From: Ruminococcus sp.
Lineage (GTDB): Bacteria > Bacillota > Clostridia > Oscillospirales > Ruminococcaceae
Length of the DNA stretch: 64,000 nt
Direction of reading: 5' to 3'
Assembly: GCA_017525915.1 (NCBI GenBank)
Contig: JAFXSC010000022.1
Span: 310,001-374,000, forward strand
The notes beneath the pieces were generated by a model, which worked only from the letters and a program-made list of their open reading frames with translations, was not told the origin of the DNA and searched no databases. Numbering within the stretch: the stretch's first letter is position 1; the number at the start of each line of letters is the position of its first letter. A program made the position numbers and the translations under genes. Positions 46,265 through 54,238 of this stretch are shown here, piece by piece.

Positions 46265-48505
46265 CTATTTTGTTCTTTTCACTCTGATGCCAAGAACAGT
46301 TACATCATCAGGCCTTGAATTCTGGTTGAAGACATCGGATTTTGCCGCTGTCTCCTCTACGATATGCTGTACATCACTGCTCTCTCTGAGGAGTTCCCTG
46401 ATGTAAAGATACTCGCTCTCACTTATGCCGTCAGAGCACATAATGATTATGTCTCCGTCCTCAAGGACCTCGCTGCTGAAATACGCTTCCGAACGTTCAT
46501 AAATGCCTATCGGGAAGGTCGGAGCTGCAACTCTGACTACCCTGCCGCGCCTGCTGATGAGAGTTGCTGCCGCACCGGATTTTATCATCGTCATCTCGCA
46601 GGTATCAAGGTCTATCCTTAGTGCATCGAGCGTTGCAAAGCTCTCCTCATGGGATTTTGTCACCATTATCGAATTTATCAGCTTTATAGCGGAACAGCAG
46701 TTCACTCCGCTGCTAACGAGTTTCCTGAACATCCGCACGACTATCCGCGATTCGACCGCTGCATTTCTGCCGCTTCCCATACCGTCTGACAGTATGACAT
46801 AGCTTGCACCGGTGCCGTCACTGAACACCGTTGAGGTGTCGCCGCTCTCGGGAGCGTGTCCTGCTGACCGCGTTGAAGAATAGACCTCGATTGTATATTC
46901 CGGCTGTTCAAACAGCCTTACCCTGACCTCCCTGCCCGAATCGACCGGTTCGGCTGAGGAGAGGGATATCCGGAGCTCGTCCGACACAAGGTCGCATATT
47001 CTCGATATCCTGTCAGGTGACTCGCTGCTGACGAAATACAGTTCGATAACGAGCCTGTTGGTGCTGTTGTAGTAAGCTATCGCACTTTTGTGAGGAATGC
47101 TGAATTTTCTCAGTTTCTCACTGACCTGCCGGCTTACTGTATCTGAGTACCTAACGTCAAGCCGCTGACCGGCTGAGTTTATCATCTCCTCGATTACTCT
47201 TATCTGCTCGAAAAGCAGGCTCCTGCTCTCCGAAAAGCGCATCTCGAGCAGCTTCTTCATCGCCTTTTCCTGTACAAGCTCCTCCGATATCTCAAGGAGG
47301 TCGTCAGCTCTCATACACCCGGCAAGCTCGTCCGGAAGCCGCACAGGCGCATTCTCCGCTGCCCTTGTCAGTTTGCGGAACCCTCTCGCGGTAAGATCAT
47401 AGTTGTTCTTCCAGCAGTTGAGACGCCGGAAGCACCGTGTGCAGACCTGCCGGCTTAACTCTCCGGCTGCATCAGCAGGATCGCTTTTCCTTGTAAGCAA
47501 TTCTGATATCCTTCCGGATTCTGCTCTGACTTCACCTATCGCGTCAGAGAGAAAACCAAGACGGGCGCTCATAAGTTCAGGAAGTGCCGACGGTGCGCTG
47601 CTCCCCGTAATTATCCATTTATCGGAATACAGCGGAGAAACGGCGATGAACAGGAGCGATCCGGAGGCTATGTTGATAATGCTGAAAATGCCGTTCTCCG
47701 TCATTCCTGTCAGTATCATCAGCATGAACGCAACTACGGTAAATACAAACGCTGCCGCTGCAGTGCGCCTGCCGCTGAAATAGCCAGCGATAAATCCGGC
47801 TGCCGGAAGCAGAACTACGGTCATGCCAATTTCAGGTGATGCAAGAAATGCTCCGCAGGCAGTCAGCGAACCGCAGAGCACTCCCCCGGTGCTCCTGTAA
47901 AAATAAGCTGCACCGATAGTTACAGCGCTGCCGATCACAATACCTGCGTTGAGTGCCGGAATGTCAGCGGAGCAAAGTGCTGATACCGTGACCGTATACA
48001 CGACAGAATATGCTAAGCCTCCGCCTACGGAAAGGTCTATCACTGCCCGCTTTCTGAATCCACGGAGTATCAGCGCGGCTGAATAAGCACAGAACCCGGA
48101 TATCACGCCGTAGAACACATAGAACAGCAGCTTGTACAGAACCTCTCCTATCAGTGCCGAAACTGCCGCGCCAGATATGAATATCGCCGAGCTGACGGTC
48201 ATGCCGCAGTTCCGCGGCTCGTCCGCACTGTCGAAGAACAGCTTGACGATAAGGACGATTATCATGGACGATATCTTCACGATGTTGCGTCCGACATTCC
48301 CTGCTGCTATGCTATGTATAAGACTTCCCGTAAGGACTGCCGGCGTGAAAGGAAGGCTCAGTGCTCCGGCAAGCGAAATATCGGCAAACGAAGCCGCTCC
48401 TGCAAGTGTTGAATCCGACAGCATATACCCTGCAAGAAGCGACAGAATGAACCCGCCTATGACCTCAGCGGCACTGCTGTCAGTGAGCTGGCCTGTTTTT
48501 ATCAT
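46265..48505 (-). CDS. spoIIE: Stage II sporulation protein E-like membrane phosphatase
   Basis: About 746-aa protein. In Bacillus SpoIIE dephosphorylates SpoIIAA to activate sigma-F in the forespore and binds FtsZ. The N-terminal half has about ten hydrophobic helices (to residue 310). A central coiled/cysteine region (CTRCFRRLNCWKNNYDL) follows, then a C-terminal PP2C-type domain with YVILSDGMGSGRNAAVES (metal-binding Asp) and GDIIIMCSDGISE. The frame runs to 48535. The ATG at 48505 has GGTGA five bases upstream, while upstream ATGs lie too near the -10. Presence suggests genuine or residual sporulation ability. Confidence 0.88.
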   Translation of the reverse strand: MIKTGQLTDSSAAEVIGGFILSLLAGYMLSDSTLAGAASFADISLAGALSLPFTPAVLTGSLIHSIAAGNVGRNIVKISSMIIVLIVKLFFDSADEPRNCGMTVSSAIFISGAAVSALIGEVLYKLLFYVFYGVISGFCAYSAALILRGFRKRAVIDLSVGGGLAYSVVYTVTVSALCSADIPALNAGIVIGSAVTIGAAYFYRSTGGVLCGSLTACGAFLASPEIGMTVVLLPAAGFIAGYFSGRRTAAAAFVFTVVAFMLMILTGMTENGIFSIINIASGSLLFIAVSPLYSDKWIITGSSAPSALPELMSARLGFLSDAIGEVRAESGRISELLTRKSDPADAAGELSRQVCTRCFRRLNCWKNNYDLTARGFRKLTRAAENAPVRLPDELAGCMRADDLLEISEELVQEKAMKKLLEMRFSESRSLLFEQIRVIEEMINSAGQRLDVRYSDTVSRQVSEKLRKFSIPHKSAIAYYNSTNRLVIELYFVSSESPDRISRICDLVSDELRISLSSAEPVDSGREVRVRLFEQPEYTIEVYSSTRSAGHAPESGDTSTVFSDGTGASYVILSDGMGSGRNAAVESRIVVRMFRKLVSSGVNCCSAIKLINSIMVTKSHEESFATLDALRIDLDTCEMTMIKSGAAATLISRRGRVVRVAAPTFPIGIYERSEAYFSSEVLEDGDIIIMCSDGISESEYLYIRELLRESSDVQHIVEETAAKSDVFNQNSRPDDVTVLGIRVKRTK

Positions 48506-48546
48506 TGTTATCACCATTCTTTCTTTATATGACATTGACGAAAACT

Positions 48547-48580
48547 ATTATACCACTATCTGTCGGCGATATATGTCGAT
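48547..48580 (-). promoter_or_regulatory. spoIIE promoter with two Spo0A-box-like sites
   Basis: Minus strand -10 TATAAT (48552-48547) with no good -35. Upstream, TGTCGGC (48561-48567) and TGTCGAT (48574-48580) on the plus strand match the 0A box TGTCGAA at five or six of seven positions and are 13 bp apart. This is the layout of Spo0A-activated spoII promoters (inference). Confidence 0.45.
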
Positions 48581-48642
48581 ATCAGTCTGCTGATAAAAAT
48601 GGTTAAGCATTTCATACGGAAGAGTTTTCCGGTGCATGACAA

Positions 48643-48669
48643 AAAGCCCCGGAGAAATTCCGGGGCTTT
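48643..48669 (-). terminator. Terminator of the aroA-aroC-DUF4364 operon
   Basis: Perfect 11-bp stem AAAGCCCCGGA/TCCGGGGCTTT with a five-base loop; on the minus strand it runs into TTTTTGTC, 17 bases after the DUF4364 stop. Confidence 0.85.
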
Positions 48670-48686
48670 GTTATCATCCAGTTTTT

Positions 48687-49280
48687 TCAGTTATCCGTAA
48701 GGTCATACGACGGCTCCTCGTTGGAAAGTGCAAGTTCTATGACCTTGCCGTAAAATCCCGAAGGATTGAGAAGTATCCGCTCGCCTATGACCTTTGCCTG
48801 CGCCATGTCAGGTGCAAACAGCTTCATATCCATAAGGTCGCAGTCGGTGTCAAGGCACCTAACTCGGACATAGCATCCGCTCTCGTCCGGGATATACTCG
48901 ACCTTGATCTCCTGCTCAGCCTTACGCCTTGCAAAATATCTCAGCGCCGCAAGAACAAGCTTGTCCCGGTAGGACTTCGGGGCATATTTTTTGAGCTGCT
49001 TTGCACATTCAACACCCTTCTGACAGAGGGAATAAACCTCTGCTCCGGAAGCACTGACCGTCTTTTCGATAAGGCCGTTTTCAAGCAGATAGCCTATTGA
49101 ATCCTGATAGCTGAAATAGTTCACGAAGCCGGTGCTCATAGCTATCTCGTAAAGGTGATCCGGCTCGACCGGCTTAGTGATCCTGTACAGCAGATGACAG
49201 ATGAGTATATTAAGGGTCGCAAGATCCTTAACCTCAGTATCTGCAAGCTCGGTCATTTTTCTGATATTTTCTTCCTGCAT
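48687..49280 (-). CDS. DUF4364 family winged-helix-like protein
   Basis: 197-aa soluble protein. The N-terminus (about 20-90) resembles a winged helix: LNILICHLLYRITKPVEPDH, YQDSIGYLLENGLIEKTVSA. The C-terminal half is an alpha/beta region of unknown role. DUF4364 is widespread in Clostridia with no known function. AAGGTGAG precedes the ATG. The gene follows aroC by 9 bp and shares its terminator. Confidence 0.8.
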   Translation of the reverse strand: MQEENIRKMTELADTEVKDLATLNILICHLLYRITKPVEPDHLYEIAMSTGFVNYFSYQDSIGYLLENGLIEKTVSASGAEVYSLCQKGVECAKQLKKYAPKSYRDKLVLAALRYFARRKAEQEIKVEYIPDESGCYVRVRCLDTDCDLMDMKLFAPDMAQAKVIGERILLNPSGFYGKVIELALSNEEPSYDLTDN

Positions 49281-49289
49281 TTTCTCACC

Positions 49290-50321
49290 TTAACAGAAGT
49301 TCGGGTAGTCGATCATCTGAGAAAGAAGCGCGATATTCACAGCCGCCTCAACAGAAGCAACTGCTGCCGGGACGGTACAGGTCTCGCGCTCGCCGCTGTC
49401 TCCGGTACTACCGACAGGACTGAACGCAACCTTGAGAGTTACCGGCATTCCGGAGGAGATACCGCCGAGTATACCGCCGTGATGGTTGGTATGGGAAGCG
49501 AGATATCCGCGGTCGTTGAGATAGAAGCGGTCATCGCTCTGACTTCCGAGCATTGATGCCGAGCGGAAGCCAGCACCGAATTCAAGTCCTGTAACTCCGG
49601 GGATACCGAATATCAGCTGCGCGATGTTATTTTCAAGTCCGTTGAATACCGGTGAACCGACACCGGCAGGTACATTAACACAAGCACATTCAACAACGCC
49701 GCCGAGGGATTCACCGGCTACCTCTGCCCTTCTGATATCCTCGAGCATTGCCCAGCCCCTGCGGTCATTGATAACGGGAAAGCGTTTGATCCTGATGCTT
49801 CTGACGCCGTCACGGGTGATGTTGACAGGGTCAAAGGGATTGTCCTTCAGACCGTGTATGCTGGCTATATGAGCGCCTGTATAAATCCCTCTGCGTTCGA
49901 GTATCTGTGCACAGATAGAGCCGGCAAAGCAAAGAGGTATGGTCATCTTCTGCGAGAAGTTTCCCCTGTCCTTGAAATCGCTGAAATCGCGGTACTGTAC
50001 TGCGCCGGTATAGTCAGCATGACCGCACCTTGCAGTCGGATCAGTGTGTACCTTGGGCGTTGGCTTTGCAGGTACATTCTGAACAAAGGCACAGAGAGGC
50101 GCACCTGTCGTTCTTCCGGAAGAAATACCGGAAAGTATGTGCGGAACAGCATTTGCCGCTTCGGTACGTATACCGATATTCCGCCTTGCCATGAACTTTG
50201 TGAGTTCATCTGTATCTATGTATTCACCGGAAGGCAGATCGTCGATAGTGACTCCTATGGCAGGTCCGTCCGACTCTCCGAAGATAGAAATTGATATCCT
50301 GTTATTCCAGAACGATGACAT
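49290..50321 (-). CDS. aroC: Chorismate synthase, divergent active site
   Basis: 343-aa FMN-dependent enzyme that converts EPSP to chorismate. The frame extends to 50390 inside aroA, but ATG 50321 (CGGAGGT upstream) gives the normal MSSFWNNRISISIFGES start. Deviations: GESHG is GESDG (the His is catalytic in studied enzymes), RPGHADYTG is RCGHADYTG, and RGGGHFSGRLTAPL is KDRGNFSQKMTIPL. The C-terminal NHHGGILGGISSGMP and GSQSDDRFYL are close to normal. The start lies 20 bases inside aroA, so they are coupled. It may be a functional variant or a decayed copy. Confidence 0.85.
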   Translation of the reverse strand: MSSFWNNRISISIFGESDGPAIGVTIDDLPSGEYIDTDELTKFMARRNIGIRTEAANAVPHILSGISSGRTTGAPLCAFVQNVPAKPTPKVHTDPTARCGHADYTGAVQYRDFSDFKDRGNFSQKMTIPLCFAGSICAQILERRGIYTGAHIASIHGLKDNPFDPVNITRDGVRSIRIKRFPVINDRRGWAMLEDIRRAEVAGESLGGVVECACVNVPAGVGSPVFNGLENNIAQLIFGIPGVTGLEFGAGFRSASMLGSQSDDRFYLNDRGYLASHTNHHGGILGGISSGMPVTLKVAFSPVGSTGDSGERETCTVPAAVASVEAAVNIALLSQMIDYPNFC

Positions 50322-51528
50322 TTGCCTTACCTCCGAGATATGTATAGTCCCTGAAAAAGTCGGGGTATGATTTTTCGACCGCTTCTGCACCCTTTATGGT
50401 AACTCCGTCAGCGATGCGTGTAGCAGCTATCGCAGCTGCCATTGCTATACGGTGGTCGCCGGCACTGTCAACAGTACCGCCGTGCATATTCCCGGTCGGC
50501 CGGATAATAAGTCCGTCCGCCGTAACACTTACATCACCGCCGAGAGCATTGAGCATTGCGGCAGTTGTAGAAAGGCGGTCACTCTCCTTGATGCGGAGCC
50601 TTTCTGCGTTGTATATCACCGACTCATCGCTTCCGAATGCGGCAAGTACGGCAAGTGCCGGCACAAGGTCGGGTATATCCGAGCAGTCAGCCCTGAAACA
50701 GCCAACGCTGCCGCTGCTGCACGATTCTTTCACTATATCGGCTATGCGCCTGTCACCCTGAACGCTGTCAGCGAGAAGATTGTTTATCCTGACATCAGAG
50801 CCGAGTGCATTCGCAACAAAATAGAATGCAGCCTGCGAGTAATCGCCCTCGATAGTTTCGTCGTGAGGAGTATACTTCTGACCGCCGGGGATATGGAAAC
50901 CGTTCTGTGTTTCGTCAACGGTGATACCGTACCTTCTGAGCATATCAAGAGTGATATCGACATACGGTCTTGATTCAAGGTGAGATGTGAGCACTATCTC
51001 CGAATCTTCTTCAAGCAGAGGGAGTGCAAAAAGCAGACCTGTAACGAACTGTGAGGAGACATTTCCTTCTATCTCGTACCTTCCGCCGTTAAGTCTTCCG
51101 GAAAGCCTGTAAGGCATCGAGGAGGTAACGAATGTAACACCGTTTTTGCCGAGTTCGCGGAAGTAGATATCTATCGGGCGCTGCGGAAGCCTTCCCCTGC
51201 CGGAGAACACGCTGTCAGCACCAAGAGCCGCAGCAACAGGCAGTACGAATCTGAGTGTCGAACCGCTTTCACAGCAGTCAATATCAGCCTCAGAAGGGAC
51301 GGCAGCAATGCCCTTGGCAGCTATCCTGTCGCCTTCAACGGAAAATGAAGCGCCGAGAGCCGTCATAGCACCTATCGTAGCCTCAATATCCTTTGACATC
51401 GTTACTCCGCTTATAACTGAGTTCCCATCGGCAAGTGCCGCACATATGAGAGCTCTGTGAGCGCAGCTTTTTGAAGCCGGCACACTCAGTTCGCCGCAAA
51501 GAAGCGAACCTCCTGTCAGAATATCCAC
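50302..51528 (-). CDS. aroA: 3-phosphoshikimate 1-carboxyvinyltransferase (EPSP synthase)
   Basis: 408-aa shikimate pathway enzyme, the target of glyphosate. Active-site motifs are intact: PASKSCAHRAL, ESGSTLRFVLPVAAAL, SSQFVTGLLFALPLL, EGDYSQAAFY, RIKESDRL and DHRIAMAAAIA. The start is GTG 51528 with TGGAGGAA upstream. It is expressed from a consensus promoter with a terminator-like hairpin in the leader, suggesting attenuation. Confidence 0.95.
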   Translation of the reverse strand: MDILTGGSLLCGELSVPASKSCAHRALICAALADGNSVISGVTMSKDIEATIGAMTALGASFSVEGDRIAAKGIAAVPSEADIDCCESGSTLRFVLPVAAALGADSVFSGRGRLPQRPIDIYFRELGKNGVTFVTSSMPYRLSGRLNGGRYEIEGNVSSQFVTGLLFALPLLEEDSEIVLTSHLESRPYVDITLDMLRRYGITVDETQNGFHIPGGQKYTPHDETIEGDYSQAAFYFVANALGSDVRINNLLADSVQGDRRIADIVKESCSSGSVGCFRADCSDIPDLVPALAVLAAFGSDESVIYNAERLRIKESDRLSTTAAMLNALGGDVSVTADGLIIRPTGNMHGGTVDSAGDHRIAMAAAIAATRIADGVTIKGAEAVEKSYPDFFRDYTYLGGKANVIVLE

Positions 51529-51570
51529 TAAAATTCCTCCATTGAGCAGCCGGTAAAGTATATACAGACC

Positions 51571-51603
51571 CGAAAAATAGACCGCTCTGCTGCAAAAGCG
51601 GTC
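51571..51603 (-). promoter_or_regulatory. Attenuator-like terminator in the aroA leader
   Basis: Minus strand GACCGCT, ten-base loop, AGCGGTC, then TATTTTTCG, between the promoter and the aroA start. The loop carries GCAGC, which could instead pair with GCTGC near the ribosome binding site. Regulator or ligand unknown. Confidence 0.6.
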
Positions 51604-51627
51604 AATGATGCTGCAAAATCTATTAAC

Positions 51628-51656
51628 ATTATACCATGGAGCGCGTCCCGTGTCAA
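51628..51656 (-). promoter_or_regulatory. Promoter of aroA-aroC-DUF4364
   Basis: Minus strand TTGACA (51656-51651), 17-bp spacer, TATAAT (51633-51628): a perfect consensus about 100 bases upstream of aroA. Confidence 0.85.
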
Positions 51657-51701
51657 GATTTTATTTCATATCCGCGCGAAATTGTCTCCGTACATAAAAA
51701 T

Positions 51702-51739
51702 ACAGCCATAAGGTCTGCATGGGCATTCCTTATGGCTGT
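51702..51739 (-). terminator. Terminator of the sigma/anti-sigma operon
   Basis: Perfect 12-bp stem ACAGCCATAAGG/CCTTATGGCTGT with a 14-base loop, followed on the minus strand by ATTTTTATG, 12 bases after the stop. Confidence 0.85.
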
Positions 51740-51751
51740 TATGCTGTTTCT

Positions 51752-52813
51752 TTATTCTACCGGTACTTTTCCGAGCCTGCGCTCTGAATAGTCTGTGTGT
51801 ACGTCATATTCGCTGACTTCTACTTCGATCCTGCCGACCTTCCAGTTATCTGTACCTTCGGGGACAATGTGCATCGACACACCATAAGCCGTTTCAATAC
51901 CATTATACTCAACGCGAAAATACCTTGTGTAGCAGAATGCTCCGCTGTCACCTTCGTATTCCCACAGCTCACCGAGTATATCATTCAGCTCAGGCGCTTT
52001 ACTGTTCACTGCCCTGAGGTCTTCTGACGCATAAAGCGCACCGTTATACTCGATTATCCCGCAGGAGTTGCTGACATCCGGTATGCAGGCACCGGGTTCA
52101 TATCCGCTCATGTCTCCGCTGAACTGAATAATAGTCTCAGGCGCGGTGAAATATCTTCCGTAATAAGCCTTCATTTCCGAAATATTGCCAAATCTCGCGT
52201 CTTCGAGCTTATAGAATCTCTCGTTGGTGTATATTCTGCCGTTCTCAAGCTTTACTCTGGCATATGCCTCCGGAGCGTATGTGCCATCGTCCTCGCAGTC
52301 ATAAAGCCAGAATTCCAGCGTTTCATCAGTGTTCAGCTTATCATCTGCAAGGAAGTCGTTCCGGTCACGGAAAACAGCAAAGAATTCGTCATACACAGCC
52401 TTCATCTCGTTCGGTGTGAGCTTCATATCCGCACTCTGCTGAGTTGTTATCTGCTCCTGCGGAACTATGAACTCAGCCTCATCAGTCACCTGTGCCGCCG
52501 GTGACTTTACCGCTGAACCCACACCGTTATTCCTGCTGAGGAGGGCAAATGTTCCTGCACCTCCGGCAATGACTGCGACCGCAGCAGCCGCGCAGAGCGG
52601 TCTGTGCCATACGGGACGGTGATAGCGTTCAACACCCTCTACTACCTCGGTATTCTGATCGTTTAAATCAGTCTTTTTCATTTTGTTGTACTTCTTCTCA
52701 CTCATTGACAGTACCCTCTTTCTTGTTTTGTCATCGTCCGAAGAAAAAAGAACCAGTTCACCGATGATATCATCATCAGCGTTTTTCAGTATGTCGAGAT
52801 TAATATCTTTCAT
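51752..52813 (-). CDS. Putative anti-sigma factor, single-pass membrane protein
   Basis: 353-aa protein. A charged cytoplasmic segment (residues 1-70, with DDDKTRKRVLSMSEKKYNKM) precedes one membrane helix (LCAAAAVAVIAGGAGTFALL, about 73-92) and a large extracytoplasmic domain of unknown fold. Its start overlaps the stop of the ECF sigma gene by four bases (ATGA), the usual sigma/anti-sigma layout. The cytoplasmic part is not a ZAS zinc anti-sigma domain, so the assignment rests on context and topology. Common in ruminococci. Confidence 0.7.
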   Translation of the reverse strand: MKDINLDILKNADDDIIGELVLFSSDDDKTRKRVLSMSEKKYNKMKKTDLNDQNTEVVEGVERYHRPVWHRPLCAAAAVAVIAGGAGTFALLSRNNGVGSAVKSPAAQVTDEAEFIVPQEQITTQQSADMKLTPNEMKAVYDEFFAVFRDRNDFLADDKLNTDETLEFWLYDCEDDGTYAPEAYARVKLENGRIYTNERFYKLEDARFGNISEMKAYYGRYFTAPETIIQFSGDMSGYEPGACIPDVSNSCGIIEYNGALYASEDLRAVNSKAPELNDILGELWEYEGDSGAFCYTRYFRVEYNGIETAYGVSMHIVPEGTDNWKVGRIEVEVSEYDVHTDYSERRLGKVPVE

Positions 52814-53379
52814 AGCAAGTCCTCCTTGATACCTCGTTGAATAAGGAACTCTTTCAGCTTCTCAGCAGCGCGTTTGCTCCGCATACGGACAGCGGATGGC
52901 TTCATAGAGAGCAATCTTCCTATCTGGCGCGAATTCCGGTTATAGTAGAACTTCTGGATAATTATGGTCGAATCCGGCTCACCGAGAGCCTTTATGCAGT
53001 CCATCATGATACGCCTCAGTTCCGCGTTTTCACTGTCGGTAACCAGGTCATCTTCAGCACGAAGCTCCGGCGAATTCTCGTCGTCAACAGAAAACGTCAT
53101 ACCTGTTCGGCGCGATAGTTTTCTGTAATGATCAATGCTTATCCGTTTTGCAACAGTGCCGATATAGCCCTTCAGATCTCCGGAATCGTCCCCATCATCG
53201 AAGCTGAGGAAAACCTCCGCGAAAATATCGCTGATACATTCCTCGACATCTTCACTGCCTGCGTTCCGGAGACGATTGTAGGCTACTGCACGCACATAGC
53301 TATAATACTCATTAAACAGCCTTTCGTGGGCTTCTTCTGGAGCATTTCTGAGCAATGCACTGTATTCGCTGCCCGTCAT
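52810..53379 (-). CDS. ECF RNA polymerase sigma factor
   Basis: 189-aa sigma-70 family member with only regions 2 and 4. Region 2 has NEYYSYVRAVAYNRLRNAG and DVEECISDIFAEVFLSFDD; region 4 has DSTIIIQKFYYNRNSRQIG and MKPSAVRMRSKRAAEKLKEF. GAGGAGGGGA precedes the ATG. A hairpin sits 29 bases upstream. It controls the downstream membrane anti-sigma gene and probably other genes; no target promoters could be defined here. Confidence 0.93.
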   Translation of the reverse strand: MTGSEYSALLRNAPEEAHERLFNEYYSYVRAVAYNRLRNAGSEDVEECISDIFAEVFLSFDDGDDSGDLKGYIGTVAKRISIDHYRKLSRRTGMTFSVDDENSPELRAEDDLVTDSENAELRRIMMDCIKALGEPDSTIIIQKFYYNRNSRQIGRLLSMKPSAVRMRSKRAAEKLKEFLIQRGIKEDLL

Positions 53380-53407
53380 CCGTTCCCCTCCTCTGAGATT
53401 TGTGAAT

Positions 53408-53429
53408 GATACCCTGGCGCCCGGGTATC
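53408..53429 (-). other. Leader hairpin before the ECF sigma gene
   Basis: 7-bp stem GATACCC/GGGTATC with an eight-base loop, 29-50 bases upstream of the sigma start and just before its ribosome binding site. The inverted repeat may equally be a DNA operator. Confidence 0.4.
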
Positions 53430-53508
53430 GGTGAAGCTTCCATGGCCGCTTTCACTATTTACATTCGCAGACAATGCCGTAAGTGTCACAGGTAATCAAA
53501 AAAAATAA

Positions 53509-53533
53509 AAGCCATAGGCTTAGCCTATGGCTT
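53509..53533 (-). terminator. Terminator of the exopolysaccharide operon
   Basis: 10-bp stem AAGCCATAGG/CCTATGGCTT with a five-base loop followed on the minus strand by TTATTTTTTTTT, 13 bases after the stop. Confidence 0.9.
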
Positions 53534-53545
53534 GAATGTGCGTTA

Positions 53546-54238
53546 TCAGACTTTCTCCGGCGTAAGGGCATATCTGTCAAAGATACCGTCCGAAAGCTCT
53601 ATCGCCTCCGGCTTGACCTTCTTGCTGATGATGTCCCAGTTGGGCTTTCTCGAACTGTTGTTGTGAGCATCACTGCCGAAAGTAAAGCGCTTATCGCTCG
53701 CTGTGATCTGCTTGGCAAGCTTCTTTTCGCTCCAGCTTGTAAACGCCTCGTTGTTTATCTGCATAACAGATTTGGTCGAGAGTATCAGTTCCATCTCATC
53801 CTTATTGTAATACCTCAGGTAACGATGAACGTGCGCGAGCATTATCTTAAGCTTGTACTCGGCATGGATATTGTATATCTCCTCGGCCATCCACTTCTCG
53901 TACGCTCTGTAAGGCAGCTCAAGAAGTATCATCTTCGTGCCCTCAACAGCAAGCTTCTCTATGCCGGGCACCTCAGAGATACCGTGCTCAATGGCGACCT
54001 CAGCGCCGAGGACAATATTCTTTATGGCTGCTCTGTCCTTGATCTCGTCAAAGGCAGCCTGACGCTTTCTGAGAAAGCTTTCGACCGAGGCTTCCCTGTG
54101 AGCGTAAAAATGCGGTGTAGCAATTATTCTTTCAATTCCTTGTTCCTTTAGTGTCTCTATCATCTCAAGTGATGTTTCTGCATCGCTTGCACCGTCGTCA
54201 ATACCCGGAAGTATATGGCAATGGTATTCTGTTCTCAT
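53546..54238 (-). CDS. CpsB/CapC-type PHP tyrosine-protein phosphatase
   Basis: 230-aa manganese-dependent phosphatase that removes phosphate from BY-kinase tyrosines. PHP metal ligands are visible: YHCHILPGIDDGA, ATPHFYAH, GAEVAIEHG, LAHVHRY and FGSDAHN. Compared with the usual LAHPERY, the loop reads LAHVHRY. The start overlaps the kinase stop by four bases, tying it to that kinase. Confidence 0.9.
   Translation of the reverse strand: MRTEYHCHILPGIDDGASDAETSLEMIETLKEQGIERIIATPHFYAHREASVESFLRKRQAAFDEIKDRAAIKNIVLGAEVAIEHGISEVPGIEKLAVEGTKMILLELPYRAYEKWMAEEIYNIHAEYKLKIMLAHVHRYLRYYNKDEMELILSTKSVMQINNEAFTSWSEKKLAKQITASDKRFTFGSDAHNNSSRKPNWDIISKKVKPEAIELSDGIFDRYALTPEKV

Noticed and set aside
51528-51629. 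33-codon ORF in the aroA leader that overlaps the aroA start, considered as an attenuator leader peptide
   Set aside because: Its ATG lies in the -10 element, upstream of the likely transcription start, without a ribosome binding site, and it is not notably rich in Phe, Tyr or Trp.
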